From Muscardinus avellanarius (taxonomy: Eukaryota; Chordata; Mammalia; Rodentia; Gliridae), in the NCBI GenBank assembly GCA_963383645.1, contig OY726574.1:55727477-55791476 (forward strand): 64,000 nt of DNA. The letters are read 5' to 3'. The translations under genes were made by a program, and so were the position numbers. This document shows positions 53,745 through 64,000 of the stretch, piece by piece (within the stretch, counting starts at the first letter, position 1; every line of letters begins with the position of its first letter). The notes under the pieces were generated by a model that was given only the letters and a program-made list of their open reading frames with translations, searched no databases and was not told where the DNA came from.

Positions 53745-54060
53745 TAAGTTTTTATACTTGTATTGGTGCACTGTGATTATATATTATAGTGAGAGCCAAC
53801 GTGATATCTGTATATGTGCACACAGTGCCTGGTGTGCTTCCTTTCTGCTCTCCTGGGCACCATTTACCTTTTCCTTTTGTGAAATATGTCGTTCCTGGGC
53901 AACTTCCTCCAAGTTTGCTAATAACCTTGGATCATTCTCCAGGAGACAACCTCATGGCCGACCTTGTCTCTCCATGTTTCCTGTTTATGGCAGATTTCAG
54001 AACAGATAGAAGATCCTCAGGAGATAGATCAAAGTTCTCATTTTTTTTCTTTCTGTCAAG
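53745..54060 (-). mobile_element. LINE-1 3' end, old copy
   Basis: 'ttgtattggtgcactgtgattatatattatag' corresponds to the L1 3' terminus. The following C-rich 'ttcctttctgctctcc' fits a decayed 3' UTR. The right boundary is uncertain. Confidence 0.5.
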
Positions 54061-54227
54061 GTAAGGTATAAAGCTCTTTAGAGCATTCACTCTTCACTGT
54101 CTTTTAATTTAAAGCCCAGTTTTAGTGAGAGCTATCAGGAATGACACTGGTACTTAGGAGGGGCATTCTCAACAATTAGAAGGTGAGATAATCTGTCACC
54201 CCCTTTGTTCTTCTTTGTTCTTCTTTT

Positions 54228-54448
54228 TATTTATTTATTTTTTTTAGGTACCAGGGATGGAACCCAGGGGCATTCTACCTCCGAGCTACACCCCCAGCCC
54301 TATTTTTTTATTCTTTATTTTGAAACAAGGTCTCATTGGATTGCAAAGGACCTCACTAAGTAGTAGCTGAGGCTGGCTGTGAACCCGGATTCTCCTGTCT
54401 CAGCCTCCCAAATGCTGGGATTACAAGCATGCGCCACCACGCCCAGAT
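54228..54448 (-). mobile_element. B1-dID SINE, standard subfamily
   Basis: (TTTA)n/T tail, 'ggtaccagggatggaacccaggggcattctacctccgagc', 'gcatgcgccaccacgcccag'. Well preserved. Confidence 0.94.
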
Positions 54449-54489
54449 CATTCCTTTGTCCTTAAATGAAATGTGTTTTGACATCATTT

Positions 54490-54585
54490 TTTGCCTTCTT
54501 CCTCCCTCTCTTCATTTAATTATTTCTCCTCTTCTCTTTTTTCTCTTTCTCCCTACCTTTCTCCCTTTCTTCTTTCCTTCTTGGG
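54490..54585. repeat. Pyrimidine-rich tract
   Basis: Interrupted CCTT/CTTT-rich sequence without strict periodicity. Confidence 0.75.
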
Positions 54586-54850
54586 AACACAATTGGGACT
54601 AGAATCCAAGTCCCTGGCCTGTGACCTACCTTGATTAGAATGTGACCAACATGGTTGCAGAATTCTATTCCTGGTTTTGTCATAGAATAGATAGAACATT
54701 GATATGGAAACTAGAATTTCCTTTTTTCATGCTAGCTCTTCCTCTTAGGAGCTATGCAAGTTTGGTAAATCACCTAGCCATTCTGTACTTCAATTTTTCA
54801 ATGGTAAAATACACATAACTTCTGTTTAAAAGAAAGTGTAAAAACAGGTA

Positions 54851-55088
54851 TAGAATGTTACACACTTTTTTGTAGTACTGAGGATGGAACCCGGGTGCTT
54901 TCTACCTCCAGGCTACACTCCTAGACCTATTTTATATTTTGTTTGGAAACAGGGTTTCACTAAGCTGCTGAGAGCCTTACTCAGTAGCTGAGGCTGGCTT
55001 CAAACCTGCACAATCCTCCTGTCTCAGCCTCCCAGGCACTGGGACTACAAGTGTGCACCACCACACCTGGCTAGAATGTACACACTTT
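54851..55088 (-). mobile_element. B1-dID SINE, 'tgaggatggaac' variant, with duplications
   Basis: The SINE lies between TAGAATGTTACACACTTT (54851-54868) and TAGAATGTACACACTTT (55072-55088), a duplication with one base gained or lost. Contains 'acccgggtgctttctacctccagg' and 'caccaccacacctggc'. Confidence 0.94.
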
Positions 55089-55984
55089 AAGGACATTCTA
55101 ATTGCAAGTTGTTAGTCTCTCTGGAGCAACCAGGGCTCCAAAGACACCAACACTATTGTGTTTGCAATTTCAGCCTAAATTTCATTGGAAAATATCAATT
55201 AATGAACATCCCCCAAAATTTCTCCAGCAGTTTCATGGCTGAATTTCATTATTGTCTCCACTCAGATTTTGGGTTCTCTTATCTATAAATTTCCTAATGA
55301 TGGCTCTCAAAACTGAAAATTGGTCCTCTAATCATTCACTTTAGGCTCTGTCCTCATGTGTCTCAAGATGATGAGTTGTGAATAATCTGGATTTATCTTA
55401 TTTCCTGAGCTAATGAATCCAGAATACAGAGTTTTCCACATTTGTATGAAGAACAATTGGTAGAGACGTAGGGCTCCTGTATCCTTCAGTAGGCATTCCC
55501 TCAGGTTCAGAAGCACTTTACTTGTGAGGATTTAAAAATACCAGTGAGGCTATCTGACTGCAAGCCTTATTAAGTGATGTGGATAAGACTCCTAAAAGGA
55601 ATTTTATGAAATGTTGAAAGCTGACTCTATTTGACCTTACTTTGCCATGCCCACGCTGGAGATTTTGCTCAAAATTTCTAAGCAGTGGCTGGGAAGCAGC
55701 TTTGCAAGGTCTCTCAAGGCCCTATTTGCTCTTGAGCTACTGGTTATAGAAAAAGCCCCTTCTCTTTTTATTTATGCTATTGGCATTTTTATTTATCCTA
55801 TGATCATGTTTTGTTGAGTCAAGCACCTTTGACTTGGCAAAAATAAAACCTTAGATTGTTGATATAATAGGAAAAACACAACAGAAAAGTGGAGTGGCTC
55901 CAGTTACGCAGACTGGAGCTCAAATACAAAGGAGGAAGCCTGCATATGCAGAAGAGTTGAACACTAAAAGAGACTCGTGTTTGG
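55089..55984. other. No recognisable feature
   Basis: Unique-looking sequence; nothing assigned. Confidence 0.4.
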
Positions 55985-56460
55985 CATCTTTCCGCCATTA
56001 TAACCAATGCCTGAGGTAATGAGCTTAGAACAGAAAAGTTAGGTTTGGCTCAGACTTTCGAGGTTCCAGTCCCAGGATTTTACATCTTGTGTGAGCTTAG
56101 TAGCATGGTGGACCCGTGGGTTTGGACCTTGGATGGGAATGGTAAGTGGCAGTGGTAGGACCGTGTGGTAGAGCAGAACCATTCACATCATGGATAGGAA
56201 AGAAAAGAAAGAGGAAGAGACAGTGGCTCGAGAGGATGAGGCAGGAGGATTGCAAGTTTGAGGCCAGCCTGGGCAACTTACAGAGATCCTGTCTTAAAAT
56301 AATAATAATAAATATTGCTAGAGGTATAGCTAAGTGGTAAAACACTCTGAGTTCAGTGTCCAGCTCAGAAGTTAAAAAATTGAGAGAGAGAAAGAGTTTC
56401 AATAAACAACCCACTTTGGAATTCTCTTCTCACTAGTCCCCACCTCTTAAAAAGATCTTT
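55985..56460 (-). mobile_element. ERVL-MaLR-type LTR split by a SINE
   Basis: 'gccattataaccaatgcctgagg', 'cattcacatcatggataggaaag' and, after the SINE, 'cactagtccccacctcttaaa' follow MaLR order in reverse complement. The ID element at 56462 truncates it. Confidence 0.7.
56222..56375 (+). mobile_element. B1-dID SINE, 5'-truncated, old
   Basis: 'ggctcgagaggatgaggcagg' to 'agaggtatagctaagtggtaaaac'. (AAT)n linker. Keeps the ancestral 'gctaagtggtaaaac' ID sequence rather than the later 'tcggaggtagaatg'. Confidence 0.85.
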
Positions 56461-56461
56461 C

Positions 56462-56552
56462 ACCTTCGGGACTTGGGTGTAGCTCAATGGTAGAGTGCCT
56501 GCCTAGCACACACAATGCCCTGCCCTTGATCCCCGGCATCATGAAAACAATA
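56462..56552 (+). mobile_element. ID element (free tRNA-derived SINE)
   Basis: 'gacttgggtgtagctcaatggtagagtgcctgcc' keeps an intact RNA polymerase III A-box-like block, and 'cccttgatccccggc' the B-box region. A-rich tail. A monomer related to tRNA-derived ID SINEs of rodents. Confidence 0.92.
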
Positions 56553-57283
56553 AAAATGTCTGGTGTACTCTTGTGTTAAACCACTGGTAACTTGATTAAA
56601 AAATAAAAGTATCTACTACCTCCTAGTAGTAGTGCCATCTGGGGACCAAGCCATTAGCACATGGACTGTGGCCAGCATTCAAGATCCTTTGGTAGCAGGA
56701 AAGAAATGGGCCTGTGTCCTCTGTGTCCTGACAGGCCATCTGATGTTCTGTTCCTGGGTTGCCAAGTGCTGTGGGGGGAAACTGAAATAAATCTCTGCCT
56801 GTACCCTTAGAATTCATGCTTCCCCCATCACCTTGCCGTTTTTGCTATTTTATTGCTCTCATATCACTTCGATTCCTTATCATTTTTCCTCATATTTAGC
56901 ATTGACTTCAAGCTAACAGTTTCCCCCCTATGTCTCACAAATCTTAGCAGAAGATGTAAAATCCAATTGTATTGACAAGAGGAAAGTTGCCTGGCAATGT
57001 CTCCTTGAATTTATTTTCTCTTCACTTCAAATTTTTAACTTTTACCTCTTTTCCCCACTAAAACATTTTGTTAGTATTCTTGATCCTTTTTTATAAGTCT
57101 AGTCTTTTATTTCTACTGGATCCTAACCACTTTTTGGCCTCATCTGAATTTTGGTTTATAAATTAATCTCTTTTGTTTATATATATGATAGTTTCATTTA
57201 AACACGTTCTTCCTTATATTTAAATGGACAGCTTTGACTGCCCTATTCTAAACAAACATAAAATAAATGAGACCATCATTAAA
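56553..57283. other. No recognisable feature
   Basis: Unique-looking sequence; nothing assigned. Confidence 0.4.
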
Positions 57284-57284
57284 A

Positions 57285-57510
57285 AAGCATCTGAGCATGG
57301 TAGTGTACATCTGTAATTCTGGTACTTGGGAGGCTGAGATAGGAGTGTTGGTTTGTGGACAGCCTCAGCTACTTAGTGAGGCCCTTGCAACTCAGTGAGA
57401 CACTGTTTCAAAATAAAGAGTAAAAATAGGGCTGGGGGTATAGCTCAAAGATAGAATGCTCCTGGATTCCATTCCCAGTACTGTAAAAATAAATACATAA
57501 ATAAAAATAA
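57285..57510 (+). mobile_element. B1-dID SINE, full length
   Basis: 'gcatctgagcatggtagtgtacatc' to 'gattccattcccagtactg'; tail of AAAT-type units. Confidence 0.9.
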
Positions 57511-57524
57511 AAAAATAGCACTTC

Positions 57525-57600
57525 AGTGTAGGTTGGCACAAGAATGCCTTTGGGTTCAATCCCCAATACAAAAAAAGAGAAAAATAGGAAAGAAGGAAGG
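57525..57600 (+). mobile_element. B1-dID SINE, 3' end only
   Basis: Only 'agaatgcctttgggttcaatccccaatac' and an A/G-rich tail remain. Confidence 0.7.
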
Positions 57601-58036
57601 AAGCCCACCCTTGGTCATAGGAAATCACTCAGCTTTTGCCCTCTTTCGCTCCAAAATATGAGAGAAATGTAATCCATACATGCTATCTATGTTCCCTGTC
57701 TTTCTAACCTTCTGCAACCATAATACTCATCTTTCAGCCTGCCCCACTGTCTGTTCTGAAATACATCAGCTCTGGGCCTGATGTAAACCATCAGACCAAG
57801 TGTTTGATTCTGTTAGATGTTTACCTTGGCCTCTTTGGCGGTTGTTCATGTGTTACCTGTGCCTAGTTGCATTCGAGGCTCTGAAATCCCACCTTTCTCC
57901 AGAGTATTTCCTTTTCTTCTCACAGAACCTTATCTATAATCCTTTTGGAAGCCTCAGAACCTCATACTTATTTGATGTGTTTAGAAATGTTCTTTTACAG
58001 AGTAATTAGCAGCAATCTCTATTCAGAAAATCAATA
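57601..58036. other. No recognisable feature
   Basis: Average-GC unique-looking sequence; nothing assigned. Confidence 0.4.
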
Positions 58037-58039
58037 ACT

Positions 58040-58611
58040 TCTTTCCTTCCTTTCTTCCTTCCTTCCTTCCTTCCTTCCTTCCCTCCCTCCCTCCCTCCCT
58101 TCCTTCCTTCCCTCCCTCCCTCCCTCCCTCCCTCCCTCCCCCCTTCCTTCCTTCCCTCCCTCCCTCCCTCCTTCCTTCCTTCCTTCCCTCCCTCCCTCCC
58201 CCTTCCTTCCTTCCCTCCCTCCCTCCTTCCTTCCTTCCTTCCCTCCCTCCCTCCCTCCTTCCTTCCTTCCTTCCTTCCCTCCCTCCCTCCCTCCTTCCTT
58301 CCTTCCTTCCCTCCCTCCCTCCCTCCTTCCTTCCTTCCCTCCCTCCCTCCCTCCCTTCCTCCCTTCTTCCTTCCTTCCTTCCTTCCTTCCCTCCCTCTCT
58401 CCCTCCCTCCTTCATTCCTTCCCTCCCTCCCTTCCTCCCTTCTTCCTTCCTTCCTTCCCTCCCTCCTTCCCTCCTTCCTTCCTTCCTTCCCTCCCTCCCT
58501 CCTTCCTTCCTTCCTTCCCTCCCTCCTTCCCTCCTTCCTTCCTTCCTTCCCTCCCTCCCTCCTTCCTTCCTTCCTTCCCTCCCTCCCTCCTTCCTTCCCT
58601 CCTTCCTTTCT
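58040..58611. repeat. 570-bp (CCTT)n/(CCCT)n array with 60-bp higher-order unit
   Basis: Blocks of three to five TTCC units alternate with blocks of two to eight CTCC units. From about 58443 to 58560 the block pattern repeats exactly at 60 bases (58443-58500 equals 58503-58560). Almost wholly pyrimidine. The 212- and 130-codon KEGR-type frames are artefacts. Confidence 0.97.
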
Positions 58612-58800
58612 TATTGAACCCAGGGCTTGGTGCATGCTAGGCAAGCACTATTCCACTGAACTATACCCCTAGCCACTTTAACTTTTTTTATTCTGAGACA
58701 GTGCCTCGCTATGTTTCCCAGGCTGGGTTCGTACAAGCCATCCTCTGGCCTCAGCCTCCCCTCCACAGCACCTGGGATTATACCAGGGGATACATACTTG
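58612..58800 (-). mobile_element. B1-dID SINE, ancestral type
   Basis: ID half is 'gaacccagggcttggtgcatgctaggcaagcac', closer to free ID elements than the common 'gcattctacctcc' form. B1 half 'cagtgcctcgctatgtttcccagg' is also archaic. Its tail faces the long CCTT/CCCT array, the probable seed of that array. Confidence 0.88.
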
Positions 58801-59770
58801 CATATAAGTATGTATATGATATACACTATTCCTGCCTTTTTCTTCATTTGGTTTACTTGTCTACATTGTGAGCTATTATTGACTCCTTGGTTCTTGACTT
58901 TGGCCTTCTTCTGGACTCCATGACTATGACATTATTTTCTGGTTTTTCATTATCTTGACCTCAGGCTTTTCACCTTCTCTCAAAGTCTTCCCTCAGTTCC
59001 CTTTTCTACTCTTTATACATGTTTTCTCTAGAAATTTTCATTTATCTGATGGGTTCCAAAGGATTCAGGCCCTTGCTTATTCTACTCATTTTTAAAAACT
59101 TTCATCACATAAAGTACTTAACAAATCATTTTCAGTTCTTATATTTTCTCATCCATTCTTATAAGTGCTGAAATAGCTTTTTAAGGGTTCACATTACTTC
59201 GAATTCCTTTGCACTTCAATTCCTCATGAGCCTGCTCATGAATTAACTTCCCTAGATCAGCATTTTGCTTGTAGACTCCTTTCCATAAAAATAAAAAAAT
59301 GACATACCAAACTTTCTAAATTTTTATTCAGAATTCTTCATATCTAACAACTACCTATTCTACCACTCATTATCCTATGAATCCTCCTGCCAGTGACTCT
59401 CATTCCTAATTCTTAATACTGTGTGGCTTCCCACAGTGTTGCCTAAATTAAAAGGTTTCTCTTGGTTTCTTGCTAGTAAAGTCCTAAAAATTGTTAAAGG
59501 CCAGGCCCAATGCCACCTCTTTTGCCAAAATCATTCTTAAAGATTTTGACTAAAAGTAGTTCCCCCTTTGATTTCCTATAGCTCTCTGAATTATGAAAGT
59601 GTCATTTATCATAATATTGAATGTTAACTTTTATGTGCATATAAAGCTTCTCTTGTTACTTTAAAGCTCCGGTGACATCTATCATGCTATCATCTTGGAA
59701 ATTGTATGGAATGCTGCTTCTTAAGTGAATAGTCATTTTTTATCTTTAAATGTGTGGGGTCATACCTCTT
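58801..59770. other. No recognisable feature
   Basis: AT-rich unique-looking sequence; nothing assigned. Confidence 0.4.
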
Positions 59771-60080
59771 GTTATGGTTTGGATTTAGAATGTTCCAGAT
59801 ACCTAGCAGAAAGGCAGCCATGTTAAGGAGGATTATTTTGGGGGTGGGCCTTTAGGATTAAATATGGTCCCTTCTTCCTCTGCTCTTTCTCTTGTTCCTT
59901 GCTCTATAAAGTGAGAGCAGAGTCCTTGCTCTCTGCTATTCCTACCATGCCCTGAGCTCTGCAGACACAACCTGACTTGACCTGGACCTCTGAAGTCTCC
60001 AGAACAGTGAGCAAATAAGTCTTTCTTCCTCTAAGTTGTGTGGTCAGGTGTTTTAGACCACAGCAGTGATAATGCTGACC
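59771..60080 (+). mobile_element. ERVL-MaLR-type solo LTR
   Basis: Starts TGTTATGGTTTGGAT. Contains 'cagccatgttaaggagg', 'tctgctctttctcttgttcc', 'ccatgccctgagctctgcagac' and a polyadenylation-like 'gcaaataagtctttcttcc', and ends 'agtgataatgctgacc'. No internal gag or pol flanks it, so it is a solo LTR. Confidence 0.82.
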
Positions 60081-61490
60081 AAAATACCTCTCTAGAGGTC
60101 AGATGCAAAACAGAGAAACATAAAAGTTTTATGACCACTAAGAAACTCAATTTCTGTGAATTAGCATTTATTTATACTGATTACTACACTTTTTTCATAA
60201 TTGGTTGTAATTTTGGATGGCAAAACTTGAAATATCCACACAGCTCGGCTATTACTTACTTTCCCCTGGTGTTTCTAAATAAACACTTACTTCTATTTAA
60301 GATTTTTATTTCTTTTGTCTGGAAAACTTGGTGTTGGTGAGGAGCTTTCAATGTATTCTGAAAAATATCCTGGATGTGTTTTGGTTTCACATTGTTTATG
60401 AACCCAGAACTATGCTTTCTGCTCACCTGCTAAGACCTTTGGTTTCAATAAGGAATCATGTCGCCATGTCTTAAGAGAGCACCCAAAGCATTTTATAATT
60501 AGGTTATCTGGTATCTGGGGAGTTTATTTTATTGTTGTCACATTCTTTTAATATGAGTTCTAGAAACAAAATAAATATGGGCTCTCAGAGGACAACTCTT
60601 TCGTGCCAGGATTCAAGTGTTAACATTCCACATTTGTGGATGCATTGGGAATATGCTGAGCTATATAAGAATTTCTGTTTATTTCCTTTTTGAACTTTTG
60701 GCTGTTCTATAATTTACTTCACATAGAATGCAGAACCAGTTTGGAGGAACTGACATTTACAGAGATAGAAATCATTTTTGATTAATCACTTCTACAAATC
60801 TCATGCAGCCTCCCACAGCAAAACTCCAGTGTGACTTAGTTTCTACATAGTCCCTTGTTGTTTGTATTGCTGTAATTACATTTGTGTTTGCATACAATAG
60901 TACTTGGCTCATAGTCTGTTAAAATTTTTCTTTACACACATAGCAATAAGTGGACATTTGGCACGGGCACTAACTTCCTCCTGTTATTATTAGTTCTTCC
61001 TCTGTCACTTCCTTCTCAATCCCTTTTACTTCTCTTTCATTTCCTCTTCTTCCTTCTACTTCCACCTTATTTCCAAGTTTATTTTAATTTAAAAGATTGT
61101 TTCTTTTGCCCTGAAGAGAATTTTATAGTCAAACATTCTAACCTCTTAGATGAGAAGAATGCTAATGAAGTATGTGGGAAATCTTTCCTATTTTTGTAAA
61201 TAATATATTTAATATTATCATTATTTTATTTTTTAAAGTAGGCTTTTATTGATACATTATGGTCTTACATTATAAATTATTATTTTCTATTGTTAAAAAG
61301 TACTCTATAGGAAATTTCACACATATAAATATTAGATAAACGAGACAGGAAATACTCATTATTTACAATCCAATTTCCATAAATATCCATAACCATAATC
61401 ATTGTAAGTATTTTGGTTTTATTTCACACATTTATTCCAAATTTCCCCAAGCCCTCTCCAGTAAAGAGATAGAAATGAAATCATATTATA
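60081..61490. other. Mostly unassigned; possible L1 3' end at 61240-61330
   Basis: 'ttttattgatacattatggtcttac' at 61246 resembles the L1 3' terminus in minus orientation, weakly. The rest is AT-rich and unassigned. Confidence 0.35.
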
Positions 61491-61840
61491 GATCAAGCTG
61501 TTCTGGTGGTACAGCTGCAGGGTCTTCCCTTTCTAGAACTCTGGGGAGTGGCTGGGTCAAGTTACCCGTGCTCCCACAGGGAATGTGAGCCTCTGGGCCT
61601 CCCAGCTCTGGGAGGAGGAGCTGTGGACTTTCTCATCATGCTCAGCAACTTCAGCTGCTAAAATTTCTATAGTCCTGGAGGGTCTCACCATGGAGTTGTT
61701 TGGGTTACAGTGTTACACAGATGAGTCAACCTCAGATGCTGTGGGTAAGACGACTGCCAACTTGTAAGGAACCACATTGTACTGAAGACTCCATTACCTC
61801 CTGGGTCCTGCTTTTGTTCTTATTGAAAAATAAAGATACT
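61491..61840. other. GC-richer unassigned segment
   Basis: A local rise in GC with a 60-codon frame (61585-61767) and an AATAAA at 61830. I cannot match it to a gene, processed pseudogene or repeat by eye. Confidence 0.35.
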
Positions 61841-62494
61841 CAGGAACACGCATCACATTGATATATGCCGTGAAGCTCTGAGGAGTGGTTTATCCATGTC
61901 TTAAAGGATAAGAATAAGGTTCTTAGCATAAATTCTAAAGGGAAATTTCATAAGCACAGTCAAAAGGGACTAAATTTGACAGCAAGTTAACTTTGTGTCT
62001 GGAGTACTGATTAGTTGTATTATCTGTAAAATATTGTACCAGTTGTCATGAAGATATTGGTTGACATCAATGAGTATTTTTCAGATCGAAGGAGATTACA
62101 GTAAACTTTATGCTGGATATATCATATTATCATTGAATAATAGAATATTATTTAGTTTAGTTCATTATTGTATGTGTACCTCTTGGCTGGAGAGAACATG
62201 GGAAAGTTTGTGAATAGATGTATGTAATATATCCAAAATACTTAAAATATTATGTTCTGTACTGGGCACTGCATTTCAGGTGTGACAATAAATACTTAAA
62301 GTAACAGGGTTATGAACTAGTCCCAAACTAGAAAATAATGGGGAAAACATGATATATATGAGCCTGGAATTAAAATAAAATAACATAAAATCCCAGGGCA
62401 TTATAGCTGCCATTTTTCTGCATCTCTATTGAGACAACAAGAGGAAGAAGAGAATGAATATGTATTTTGCACCAACCATGTCCTCTGCTCAGCC
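61841..62494. other. No recognisable feature
   Basis: AT-rich unique-looking sequence. Confidence 0.4.
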
Positions 62495-62605
62495 TGAACT
62501 AGGCTTGTTTGATGTCTACATATACAAATTCATTAGAATTCCACCACAACTTTATGAGGCAGGAGTTTTTATACCTATTGTGACTCCAGGAGTGGGAATG
62601 TAGAC
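62495..62605 (+). mobile_element. MIR SINE
   Basis: 'acatatacaaattcattagaattcc', 'caactttatgaggcaggagt', 'ttatacctattgtgactcc' match the MIR core and 3' region. Confidence 0.75.
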
Positions 62606-62819
62606 CAGTCCTATTTAGTCAGAGCCTTGGGGCCGTGGGCTGCAGTGACTCAATTCATGGAGACATCTGCAAAGAGTTATTTTTTTCCAGTAGGATTCTG
62701 AAGGACTAAGATGTAAAGCATGAGCTGCTGGCAGACAATTTGTCACCAAGAGGCAAAGAAAAGTACATGACAATGGCATCAACATAAAGGAAACAGTGTT
62801 GGAATAAACTGATGAAATA

Positions 62820-62972
62820 TGTTTTTGAATTTAGTCCTCATTGTGTATGTAAAGATGATTCCATTATTATCTCAACATAGCAAGTGATAAAGTAGCTTCT
62901 TGACAATAATGAGTTCACGATGCTATTCCTAGCAGAGCCAGGATTCATGCCCAGTTTGACTGCATTTCTGTG
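62820..62972 (+). mobile_element. Possible second MIR piece
   Basis: 'tgattccattattatctcaac' and 'cctagcagagccaggattcatgccc' match MIR 3' blocks. It may be a separate MIR, or the remainder of the one at 62495 displaced by about 200 bases. Confidence 0.55.
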
Positions 62973-63282
62973 GTACTGATTGAATTCTTTCCCTATTCTT
63001 ACTCAGATTTTTAAAATTAAAATAAAACTGAATACATGATTATCTGCAAGATATTTCCCTAATTAAATCTGACTCTCATTATGGAATTTCATGTTTGGAG
63101 GAGTAGATTAATAGGGCCAACAAATTTAGGTGAGGATGCAAAGTTCAATAACTCCTCAGAAAGGTTTTACACTAAGAGTTTAAAGCTATTTCTACAGTTT
63201 TGCTGTTCCTCCTCTTCTGCTGCCTAGAAAGGCAAATAAAGTTATCTGTTTGTAGTGCCTCTTGCAGTGAGATGCATAGTGG

Positions 63283-63513
63283 TTGCCTTTTTTTGTGTGT
63301 ATGTGGTATTAGGGGTCGATCCCAGAGGCTTTTCTACCTCTGGGCTATACTCCCAGACCTATTTTTATATTTTAGTTGGAAACAGGGTCTCACTAAATTG
63401 CTGAGAGCATCACCTTAGCTGAGGCTGGCTTCGAACCTGTGCAATCCTCCTGTCTTCCCAAGCGCTGGGATTACAAGCATGCGCCACCACCCCCAGCTTT
63501 GTGTTTGCCTTTT
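63283..63513 (-). mobile_element. B1-dID SINE, 'ggggtcgatcc' variant
   Basis: 'ttaggggtcgatcccagaggcttttctacc', 'cttcgaacctgtgcaatcc', 'gcatgcgccaccacccccagc'. Flanking TTGCCTTTT repeat at 63283-63291 and 63505-63513. Confidence 0.92.
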
Positions 63514-64000
63514 GATTATGATTTATTAGCAATTGCATGGGCACCTTAGGACAAACAACAGGTCCTGAGGCATTGCAGATTGCTGGGGAGTGGTGAGGAA
63601 GGGAGCTAATTTCTTATAAGTTAAATGATTCTTTTATGAATCATAGATCTCCAGCTAAAGAATTCCATACTGAAAAAAAAAAGAATTAGAAATTCAACTA
63701 AATAAAGCACAAGTCCCAGTGCTCTGTGAAAAAATGATGTCTCTTTAGACCAAGCTGCAAGTCTTGCATATTGGTTATGAACCCTTTAACTACTAACAAA
63801 GAGGTACAAGTCATAGATGTCATTAAGTAATAAATGAGAACTGTTATTGATGGTTTTTCCACATGGCACTGAAATCTAAGTAGCATTACTTTAGTACCTT
63901 GTAATTTGTTGCATTTTACCAAGTCTGAACTCTTTCTCTTTTAAAAAAATCAATATATTTTAATATTACGTGGTATTGAGTTTCCTCACTGACAGTTCAT
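63514..64000. other. No recognisable feature
   Basis: AT-rich unique-looking sequence to the window edge. Confidence 0.4.

Noticed and set aside
56462..56552. tRNA gene, because of the A-box- and B-box-like sequence
   Set aside because: The sequence does not form a cloverleaf with a proper anticodon stem and has an A-rich tail; it is an ID SINE.
58006..58644. Frames of 212 and 130 codons rich in KEGR/GGRE units
   Set aside because: Translation of the CCTT/CCCT array, with no unique protein sequence.

Overview
The window is AT-rich mammalian nuclear DNA, and its dispersed repeats point to a squirrel-family rodent (Sciuridae). The dominant short repeat is a composite SINE: a B1/7SL-like left half joined through an A-rich linker to an ID-like, tRNA-derived right half (B1-dID architecture). 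Free ID elements and LINE-1 copies with a distinctive 3' UTR are also present. The rodent assignment is firm from repeat type. The sciurid assignment is an inference from repeat architecture, and the species cannot be named.

I find no protein-coding gene, exon, rRNA, tRNA, CRISPR array or CpG island that I can defend. Almost every open frame is translated microsatellite, SINE, LINE-1 or LTR. The window therefore reads as intergenic or deep intronic sequence, and its content is a layered record of transposition.

Layout. 0-6.2 kb: LINE-1 pieces, SINEs, a (TA)n-expanded SINE and a LINE-1 3' end. 6.2-12.4 kb: sparse sequence, a SINE whose tail became a GGAA microsatellite, an unnamed ancient repeat and a degenerate 33-bp minisatellite. 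12.4-15.2 kb: a twin-primed (5'-inverted) LINE-1, then a long ancient L2 relic carrying nested SINEs. 15.2-25.4 kb: a dense minus-strand LINE-1 complex. Inside it, a 1-kb insertion at 18949-19978 has all the marks of an L1-mobilised retrocopy: oligo-A, AATAAA, and a 15-bp target-site duplication lying in L1. 25.4-37 kb: SINEs, three ERVL-MaLR-type LTRs, an MIR and several microsatellites. 37.5-39.2 kb: an older minus-strand LINE-1. 39.5-46 kb: SINE clusters and an 80-bp near-perfect hairpin. 46-60 kb: LTR-like blocks and two very long polypyrimidine arrays (50.6 and 58.0 kb). 60-64 kb: mostly unique sequence with an MIR and a final SINE.

The elements interact as insertion targets. SINEs sit in L1, L2 and LTRs; L1 3' ends sit in SINE linkers; and SINE or L1 A-tails have repeatedly become microsatellites. 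All repeat calls were made by eye from remembered family consensus features, so boundaries are approximate except where a target-site duplication fixes them.
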